From: Chlamydiota bacterium | GTDB taxonomy: Bacteria; Chlamydiota; Chlamydiia; Chlamydiales; VGMA01 | Length of the DNA: 11,765 bases | Reading direction: 5' to 3' | Assembly (NCBI GenBank): GCA_016866575.1 | Contig: VGMA01000043.1 | Span: 1-11,765 of the forward strand | Part shown: piece by piece, positions 6,703 to 11,765 of the stretch | How positions within the stretch are numbered: position 1 is the stretch's first letter | How the letters are laid out: each line of letters opens with the position of its first letter | Translations under genes and position numbers: made by a program | Notes under the pieces: model-generated | Seen by the model: the letters and a program-made list of their open reading frames with translations, nothing else | What the model was told of the DNA's origin: nothing | The model's database searches: none

Positions 6703-6868
6703 GATCTATTGAACCTTAAGTATTTGGTTTAAGTATTTTACTTTAAATTCACATGAAAGTCTATTTAAATTTTATAAATAATATAATTAAAAATTGTTTA
6801 AAAAAAGCATTTTTAATGTTATAATTTAATAATTAAAATTTAAATCAGTAAATTAATAAGGGATTTTG
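6703..6868. promoter_or_regulatory. Divergent AT-rich intergenic promoter region
   Basis: This is the stretch between the minus-strand 76-aa gene and the plus-strand zeta-like gene. It consists almost wholly of A and T over about 6716-6860. It must carry the start signals for both directions; only the plus-strand signal is clear. Confidence 0.6.
6797..6825 (+). promoter_or_regulatory. Extended -10 housekeeping promoter for the zeta-like gene
   Basis: A perfect TATAAT at 6820-6825 is preceded by TG at 6817-6818, an extended -10. TTTAAA at 6797-6802 fits a -35 box (four of six) at a 17-nt spacing. A ribosome-binding site AAGGGA (6858-6863) follows, 5 nt before ATG 6869. This gives a leader of roughly 35-40 nt. 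Confidence 0.65.
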
Positions 6869-8470
6869 ATGTATAATAACATACAAAAAGAGATTGTTTT
6901 ACCCTCTTCCATCTATACATCCCCGCAAGATCAGGCTAACCGTAGTGATGTATACTCTTTGTCAGAGTCTCTTTATCAAAATATTATAGAAAAAAATCCT
7001 TCCTCTTCTGAGATCTATCAAAATTTGCAGGCATACTCTTTAGATACACAATTGCAAGTGATTGCTTTAGCCAAAGAGCGTTTTCAAGGCATCCCTTCTT
7101 TACACATGACGCTAGTAAAAGTACATGAAATGATTCAAAGCAACAACTCTTTGAACTATCCATGCCATTTTTGTGATCATGAAAGTCCTTCTATACCAGT
7201 AAACGCTTTGACTTTACCTCAAATAGATCCTACCCTTAGGCAAGGTATAATGAATTATCTAACTGGGAATGGGCTTGCAAAAGAAATTATCATTGATGAA
7301 AACACATGCCACTCAGTACTTCATGCCTTAAAAGTAATAGATTTAGAACTTGAGCAAAATCATGCCTTGAAAAAGAGCTTGCCTCTTTCAACCTACGAAT
7401 TAAGAACTCGATGTTTAATTGCTTCAAAAGGGACAATGCCTAGCTTTCAAGCATATACTAAATCGATTGATCCTAAATATTATGACAACCCTTTTTCCAC
7501 TTCATCAAGAACTTATGCATCAAATTCAAATAACTATATCCCTGAGCGGGTCAAAGTTCATGCCCAAGTTTTATCAAAATATGTGATCGATTCTTTCGCA
7601 CTTTCAAGACGTTTTAACAATGAAACCCCTACAGTATACGCTTTAAGGGGCAATACAGGCGTAGGAAAAAGCTATGTAGCTAAAACAGATAGCGATATAG
7701 TAAAAGGGGTCGATTCTAGCGGTGAAATCAAAGGGGCCTTCAATCCTGACACAGTCAAAGCTATGCTTCGACATAGAGTAGACGGCATCACCAATCAGCA
7801 AATCCACTTAGAAGGAGCAGAACTAGGGGGCACTATTGCTAAAGAGATCAAAAATAAAGCTCTAGGCCTTTCTATAGTGGCAGACGAAAGAGCGAACCAT
7901 CCGGTTATTTCTTCTTTAATAGAAACATGTGCATCAACAAATAAAAAATTAGTGATTAGAGATATTGATGCTCCACTTATGGTTTCTATGATACGCGTAC
8001 TCCATCGAGACGAAAAAAGTGAACCTTGTGTTCCTTTTGAACCGATAGCAAGTGGTTTACTCAGTCTTAGAGCTGATAGAAAAAAGGTAATTGAAACAGT
8101 AGTAGATTCAGATGTTGTTACAGACTATCAACTCTTTGTCACACACCCCAACGGAAGATCGGGCTTAGCGGCAAGAAAACTAAATAACGCTACTGAAAAT
8201 TGTCCTGAAAATTTTGAGGTAGTTGATCAAGAGCTTTATGACTACGCTTTATCGCTAGGTCAAGCTGAAGAAGAAATTCAAGAGGCTAAGTCTTTACATT
8301 TCAATCAAGATCTTTACTCAGAATATCAAAAGCGTCATAAAATCAAAGGCAACTCTTCTTCAGACAATAACAACTATTACGGAAGCAAAATTGAAGACTT
8401 TTTTGGTAGTTCCATTCAAAGTTCGTTATCCAAAAAAGCGCAGATCAGTCCTGTTTGGACGCAAGTTTAA
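6869..8470 (+). CDS. Zeta-toxin-like P-loop kinase domain protein, possible secreted effector
   Basis: The start is ATG 6869, 5 nt after AAGGGA; the codon before it is an in-frame TTG that could be mistaken for the start. The protein has 533 aa. Residues 1-255 form an unrecognised helical N-terminal region rich in Ser/Asn/Gln, with CHFC at 99-102. From about 256 to 385 a P-loop domain follows: YALRGNTGVGKS, with Walker A GNTGVGKS at 261-268; FNPDTVKAML (291-300); HLEGAELGGTIAKE (313-326), the place of the zeta family's conserved helix; and LVIRDIDAP (361-369). The order fits zeta-toxin/UDP-GlcNAc-kinase-like folds, by pattern only. Residues 386-533 are a C-terminal extension ending in a Ser/Asn-rich tail. 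There is no signal peptide or membrane helix. No antitoxin-like gene adjoins, so an orphan effector injected into a host is as plausible as a toxin; that is inference. Confidence 0.75.
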   Translation: MYNNIQKEIVLPSSIYTSPQDQANRSDVYSLSESLYQNIIEKNPSSSEIYQNLQAYSLDTQLQVIALAKERFQGIPSLHMTLVKVHEMIQSNNSLNYPCHFCDHESPSIPVNALTLPQIDPTLRQGIMNYLTGNGLAKEIIIDENTCHSVLHALKVIDLELEQNHALKKSLPLSTYELRTRCLIASKGTMPSFQAYTKSIDPKYYDNPFSTSSRTYASNSNNYIPERVKVHAQVLSKYVIDSFALSRRFNNETPTVYALRGNTGVGKSYVAKTDSDIVKGVDSSGEIKGAFNPDTVKAMLRHRVDGITNQQIHLEGAELGGTIAKEIKNKALGLSIVADERANHPVISSLIETCASTNKKLVIRDIDAPLMVSMIRVLHRDEKSEPCVPFEPIASGLLSLRADRKKVIETVVDSDVVTDYQLFVTHPNGRSGLAARKLNNATENCPENFEVVDQELYDYALSLGQAEEEIQEAKSLHFNQDLYSEYQKRHKIKGNSSSDNNNYYGSKIEDFFGSSIQSSLSKKAQISPVWTQV

Positions 8471-8490
8471 AACAACCATCAAAAAAACAT

Positions 8491-10851
8491 TTAAGACTGC
8501 CACTTCCAATTGCGAATTTCAGGCATATCCTCACCAAATTCATGAACATATTTTTTATGTTCAAGACGCTTATCTACAAGCATCTGCCTAATACTCATGG
8601 CTTTTTCTTTGAGATCATCAACATGATCTATTACATCAATAGCAAGATGGAATCTATCGAGGTCGTTGAGAACAACCATGTCAAAAGGCGTTGTCGTTGT
8701 TCCTTCTTCTTTATACCCCCGAACATGCATATGGGGATGGTTTGCTCTTTTATATGTGAGTTTATGGATCACAGCTGGATATCCATGAAAAGCAAAAATT
8801 ACAGGGACATTTGGTGTAAATATTGCGTTGTATCTTTCCTCGCTTAAGCCGTGAGGATGCTCTTGCATGGTTTGTAGACTCATCAAATCGACAACATTGA
8901 CAACACGGATTTTAAGCTCAGGGAAATGTTTTTGTAAAAGTGATGTAGCTGCAAGACTTTCTACAGTAGGGACATCCCCAGAGCTTGCCATAATCACATC
9001 TGGCGTTTGCCCTCGATCACTAGAGGCAAATTCCCAAATACTGATCCCTCTTTGACAGTGAGCAATCGCAGCTTCCATATCAAGCCATTGATGCTGAGGC
9101 TGCTTTCCGGCAATGATCAAATTGACATAGTTTCTAGTTCTCAAGCAATGGTCTGTAACAGAAAGAAGCGTATTGGCATCAGGAGGTAAATAGACTCTCA
9201 CGATATCTGATTTTTTATTGATTACTAAATCTATAAAGCCCGGATCTTGATGGCTAAAGCCGTTGTGATCTTGTCGCCAGACGTGTGATGTGAGCAAATA
9301 ATTCAGTGATGCTATTGGCTTTCTCCAAGGTATATGATTGCATACCTTTAGCCATTTTGCATGCTGATTGAACATAGAATCAATAATGTGAATGAACGCT
9401 TCATAACAAGAAAAAAATCCATGCCTTCCAGTGAGTAAATATCCCTCAAGCCAGCCTTGACAAAGATGCTCACTCAAAACTTCCATCACTCTGCCATCTT
9501 TGCTGACATGCTCATCTGTTGGCAAAATTTCACCCATGAAGGCTCTATCGGTTACTTCAAAAACAGCATCTAAACGATTTGAAGCAGTCTCATCTGGACC
9601 AAAAATCCTGAAATTTCGCTCTTCTTTATTTAACTCAATCACATCGCGAAGCATATTGCCCATGATTTTTGTCGCTTCTTTGAATACAGTACCGGGCTGA
9701 TCTACTTGAACAGCATAATTTTTAAAATCGGGGACTTTGAGACTTTGTAATAAAATTCCGCCATTGGCATGAGGATTTGAGCCCATCCTTTTATTGCCCT
9801 TTGGCATGAACTTTTTTAATTCAACTTTTAAAGACCCTTTTTCATCAAAAAGCTCTTCAGGATGATAACTTTTCATCCACTCTTCTAGCATTTTGATTCT
9901 TTCAGGCTTATGTTTTAGATCATTTAGAGGTACTTGGTGAGATCGAAAACTACCTTCAACTTTTAGGCCATCGACAACTTTAGGACCTGTCCATCCCTTA
10001 GGAGTTTTAAAAATGATCATAGGCCATTTGGGGCGTTCACTAAACCCCTCTTTTCTAGCCTTTTTTTGGATGTTTTTGATTTGCTCAATAGCAAGATCTA
10101 ATGTGTGAGAAAGCTCTTCATGTACTATTACCGGATCTTCTCCTTCAACAAAATAAGGCTCGTATCCATAACCAGAAAATAGCTCTATCAACTCTTCGTT
10201 GCCAATACGAGACAATAGTGTTGGCTGAGCAATTTTATAGCCATTGAGGTGCAAGATAGGTAAGACGGCTCCATCATGAACCGGATTTAAGAATTTATTC
10301 GAGTGCCAGCTAGTTGCTAAAGGTCCTGTTTCTGCTTCACCATCCCCAACCACACAAGCTGCTATCAAGTCAGGGTTATCAAAAACCGCACCATAAGCAT
10401 GCATTAAACTATAGCCTAATTCTCCCCCTTCATGGATCGATCCAGGTATTTCTGCTGCTACGTGACTTGGTATTCCCCCAGGAAAAGAAAATTGCTTAAA
10501 GAGCAGCTTCATCCCTTTTTCGTCTTGTGTCACTTCAGGGTAAAACTCGCTATAAGAACCCTCTAAATAGGTGTTTGCTACAACTGCAGGGCCGCCGTGT
10601 CCTGGGCCTGCGATAAAAATCATATCTAAGTTATATTTTTGGATCACTCTGCCAAGATGGATATAGAGAAAATTCAAACCAGGTGTTGTACCAAAATGGC
10701 CAAGCAGCCTTGGTTTGATATGCTCGATCGTCAAAGGCTTTAGTAAAAGCGGATTGTCAAAGAGATAAATTTGACCAACAGAAAGGTAATTAGCTGCTCG
10801 CCAAAGCTTATCTAATCCCTCTAATTCATCTTGTGGAAGGTAATTCTTCAT
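8491..10851 (-). CDS. xfp: Xylulose-5-phosphate/fructose-6-phosphate phosphoketolase
   Basis: Thiamine-diphosphate enzyme splitting xylulose 5-phosphate (or fructose 6-phosphate) with phosphate into acetyl phosphate plus glyceraldehyde 3-phosphate (or erythrose 4-phosphate), in the cytosol. At 786 aa it matches the usual length. Family motifs in order: GHFGTTPGLNFLY (51-63), AGPGHGGPAVVANTYLEG (81-98), FPGGIPSH (123-130), SIHEGGELGYSL (138-149), the ThDP-binding GDGEAETGPLATSWHSNKF (169-187), FRSHQVPL (302-309), FGPDETASNRL (417-427), LTGRHGFFSCYEAF (473-486) and WRQDHNGFSHQDPG (525-538). The C-terminal domain ends with FHGYPAVIHKLTYKR and GTTTTPFDM. The histidines expected in the active site (H52, H85, H305, H529, H534) and a glutamate in SEHLCQGWLEGY are present, so it looks active. 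Dual or single substrate use cannot be told. The start ATG 10851 has only AGAGA upstream. No acetate kinase or phosphotransacetylase gene is nearby. It ends 20 bp from the convergent zeta-like gene. Confidence 0.97.
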   Translation of the reverse strand: MKNYLPQDELEGLDKLWRAANYLSVGQIYLFDNPLLLKPLTIEHIKPRLLGHFGTTPGLNFLYIHLGRVIQKYNLDMIFIAGPGHGGPAVVANTYLEGSYSEFYPEVTQDEKGMKLLFKQFSFPGGIPSHVAAEIPGSIHEGGELGYSLMHAYGAVFDNPDLIAACVVGDGEAETGPLATSWHSNKFLNPVHDGAVLPILHLNGYKIAQPTLLSRIGNEELIELFSGYGYEPYFVEGEDPVIVHEELSHTLDLAIEQIKNIQKKARKEGFSERPKWPMIIFKTPKGWTGPKVVDGLKVEGSFRSHQVPLNDLKHKPERIKMLEEWMKSYHPEELFDEKGSLKVELKKFMPKGNKRMGSNPHANGGILLQSLKVPDFKNYAVQVDQPGTVFKEATKIMGNMLRDVIELNKEERNFRIFGPDETASNRLDAVFEVTDRAFMGEILPTDEHVSKDGRVMEVLSEHLCQGWLEGYLLTGRHGFFSCYEAFIHIIDSMFNQHAKWLKVCNHIPWRKPIASLNYLLTSHVWRQDHNGFSHQDPGFIDLVINKKSDIVRVYLPPDANTLLSVTDHCLRTRNYVNLIIAGKQPQHQWLDMEAAIAHCQRGISIWEFASSDRGQTPDVIMASSGDVPTVESLAATSLLQKHFPELKIRVVNVVDLMSLQTMQEHPHGLSEERYNAIFTPNVPVIFAFHGYPAVIHKLTYKRANHPHMHVRGYKEEGTTTTPFDMVVLNDLDRFHLAIDVIDHVDDLKEKAMSIRQMLVDKRLEHKKYVHEFGEDMPEIRNWKWQS

Positions 10852-10895
10852 TTTTCTCTAAATATAGCAACGCGATATTCTCAGCAAGCGTTTCT

Positions 10896-10938
10896 AAAAA
10901 AAGAATGCATAGGCAACACAATGGAGATTATGCTGCCT
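10896..10938 (-). terminator. Terminator of the CMD-family gene, ahead of xfp
   Basis: On the minus strand AGGCAGCATAAT pairs with ATTGTGTTGCCT (10911-10938), 12 pairs with two G-U, around a CTCC loop. It is followed after 8 nt by seven T (10896-10902). On the + strand the two wobbles become C-A mismatches, so the minus direction is favoured. It lies 10 bp after the stop of the CMD gene, so xfp probably has its own promoter or is reached by read-through. A T run also follows on the + side, so weak bidirectional use is possible. Confidence 0.65.
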
Positions 10939-10948
10939 AATTTTTTGA

Positions 10949-11299
10949 TCAAATACTGATTGCGCTCATCTCTTCATACGCTTTTAGAGCATAAGCTGCA
11001 TAAATATAAGAAGGGCCGCCACCCATATAAACGGCCATACCTAAAACCTCAAGAAGCTCTTCTCTTGTCATTCCTAATTTATGTAATGCCTGAGTATGAA
11101 AGGCTATACATCCATCGCATCTTGAAGCAACACCTAACGCAAGCGCAATTAGTTCTTTAGTCTTTGTACTTAAGACACCCTCTTTAGTAGCCGATTGCAT
11201 CATAGCTCCAAAACCATTCATGACATCAGGAATCTCTTTTTTGAGCTTAGTCATGAATGGAGTAAGCTCTGTCATTACCTCTTTATAACTTTTCGTCAT
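10949..11299 (-). CDS. Carboxymuconolactone decarboxylase / AhpD-like family protein
   Basis: The protein has 116 aa and is all-helical. The core follows the CMD/AhpD fold: a helix ending FGAMMQSATKEGVLSTKTKE (about 30-49), then LIALALGVASRCDGCIAFH, whose CxxC pair (Cys61, Cys64) plus the following His is the redox motif of AhpD-like members, then TREELLEVLGMAVYMGGGP. Members with this motif act as thiol-disulfide or alkylhydroperoxidase-type redox proteins, often as homotrimers or hexamers. The named lactone decarboxylase activity is not implied here. The start is ATG 11299, with GAGAAG close upstream and AAGGAAGA 13 nt upstream. Its own terminator separates it from xfp. A 16-bp palindrome lies about 40 bp upstream, in the likely promoter. 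No peroxiredoxin gene is beside it, so its electron partner is unknown. Confidence 0.9.
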   Translation of the reverse strand: MTKSYKEVMTELTPFMTKLKKEIPDVMNGFGAMMQSATKEGVLSTKTKELIALALGVASRCDGCIAFHTQALHKLGMTREELLEVLGMAVYMGGGPSYIYAAYALKAYEEMSAISI

Positions 11300-11552
11300 A
11301 GCTTCTCGAATCTTCCTTTTGATTTTTATAGCATATTAACTATCAATAATTTGATAAATAATAATGCTTTTTTCCTATCTTTATCTAGCCAAGGCAAGGG
11401 ATTAAATCAAACGATAATTTGGTATGGTTGAAGCAAAAAAATCGACCTATATTTGAATGTCTACTATTCAAAAAATTCCTAATCGATCAAAATGACGAAA
11501 ATAGGCTTTTAAAAAGCGTTCACAACCACATTATTAAGGAAAAAGATCAAAT
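11300..11552. other. Divergent intergenic region between the CMD and SOUL genes
   Basis: No gene is supported in these 253 bp. Besides the palindrome at 11341-11356, TTTGAAT (11452-11458) and ATTCAAA (11466-11472) form a perfect 7-bp inverted repeat with a 7-nt loop. TTGAAG (11428) and TATATT (11448) resemble promoter boxes for the SOUL gene, but their spacing is only 14 nt. I cannot assign a firm promoter. Confidence 0.4.
11341..11356. promoter_or_regulatory. Operator-like palindrome upstream of the CMD gene
   Basis: TATCAA, 4-nt centre TAAT, TTGATA is a perfect 6+6 inverted repeat, 41 bp from the CMD start codon. A plausible minus-strand -10 (TATAAA, in GCTATAAAAATC) lies between it and the gene, so the repeat covers the region near the -35. 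It could be a repressor site, but in AT-rich DNA short palindromes arise by chance. Confidence 0.3.
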
Positions 11553-11765
11553 ATGGGGTCTACCTACTTTATCGCCGTTTGTATCATTTTAGTATCCATT
11601 TTAGCTTGGCAGCGCTATCAAAAAATCAAAAGAAGACCTAAATACAAAGTGTTAGAAAAAAAAGGATCCATTGAAATCCGTCAGTATGAGCCTTATATTA
11701 TCGCTCAAATCGATGTACATGGAAACCGAAAAGAATCGATCAAATTCGGTTTTGTACAATTAGCC
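11553..11765 (+). CDS. SOUL heme-binding family protein, N-terminal part (cut by window end)
   Basis: ATG 11553 is preceded by AAGGA (11536-11540) with a 12-nt gap. The 71 visible residues begin with a membrane anchor (YFIAVCIILVSILAW, about 5-19), then a basic patch (QKIKRRPKYK). The opening of a SOUL/HBP domain follows: KVLEKKGSIEIRQYEPYIIA, then DVHGNRKESIKFGFVQLA. The pattern Y-x-V-hydrophobic, I-E-x-R-x-Y-x-P is typical of the family, which binds heme or other tetrapyrroles and is usually about 200 aa. Here the domain would be tethered to the membrane, by charge with its C-terminal domain on the cytosolic side, though an uncleaved signal with outside location is possible. It is divergent from the CMD gene. 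The rest of the gene is outside the window. Confidence 0.85.
   Translation, partial: MGSTYFIAVCIILVSILAWQRYQKIKRRPKYKVLEKKGSIEIRQYEPYIIAQIDVHGNRKESIKFGFVQLA

Noticed and set aside
8455..8847. 130-codon plus-strand ORF running past the zeta-like gene
   Set aside because: It lies mostly antisense to the phosphoketolase C-terminus and has no recognisable motif or ribosome-binding site.
10852..10895. TTGCTG/TATATT boxes as the xfp promoter
   Set aside because: The TATATT lies only about 8 nt from the start codon and the spacing to the upstream box is about 15 nt, so it would give an almost leaderless message. Not firm enough to list.
11510..11522. GCTTTTAAAAAGC palindrome before the SOUL gene
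   Set aside because: It has no loop and is A/T-dominated, so it is expected by chance in AT-rich DNA.
1..11765. tRNA, rRNA, CRISPR array or riboswitch
   Set aside because: I looked for cloverleaf-like, spaced-repeat and long structured leader patterns and saw none that I could support.

Overview
This window is AT-rich, gene-dense bacterial DNA. Its contents point to an intracellular, chlamydia-like bacterium (Parachlamydiales-type). That placement is inference from remembered resemblances, since the window has no rRNA or other marker. The supporting features are decayed insertion sequences, a signal-peptide protein with a long Val/Ala membrane segment, an orphan zeta-toxin-like P-loop protein, and small lineage-specific secreted or membrane proteins beside conserved metabolic genes.

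Layout. Positions 1-317 hold the 3' end of an IS5-family (IS903-like) element on the + strand, cut by the window edge. Positions 327-1938 (minus) hold a two-gene module: a 454-aa exported or membrane protein shaped like a polymorphic toxin, overlapped by 8 nt by an 84-aa likely partner or immunity protein. Positions 1974-2270 (minus) hold a broken IS630-type transposase tail, and about 2271-2958 (+) a second, broken IS903-like copy. The module therefore lies between two same-direction copies of the same IS 3' end. Positions 3002-3026 hold a terminator for a minus-strand run of genes that starts at 6416 and possibly at 6702. That run comprises a 76-aa helical protein, an 881-aa P2-type cation ATPase, a 107/110-aa secreted protein and a 109-aa protein with two membrane helices. 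A strong extended -10 promoter at 6797-6825 drives the divergent 533-aa zeta-like P-loop protein (6869-8470), which ends 20 bp from the convergent phosphoketolase gene (8491-10851, minus). Upstream of phosphoketolase are a terminator hairpin and an AhpD/carboxymuconolactone-decarboxylase-like CxxC protein (10949-11299, minus). The window closes with the start of a membrane-anchored SOUL heme-binding family gene (11553 onward, +).

How the parts relate. The left quarter is a mobile or decaying accessory region with a candidate conflict or effector module. The centre is an ion-transport operon with two small envelope proteins. The right part is metabolism and redox: phosphoketolase makes acetyl phosphate from sugar phosphates, the CMD protein is a probable thiol redox enzyme, and the SOUL protein probably binds heme or tetrapyrrole. 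The most notable items are the candidate toxin/partner pair between IS repeats, the ATPase lacking the usual M6 aspartate and the threonine of the TGES loop, and the orphan zeta-like protein.
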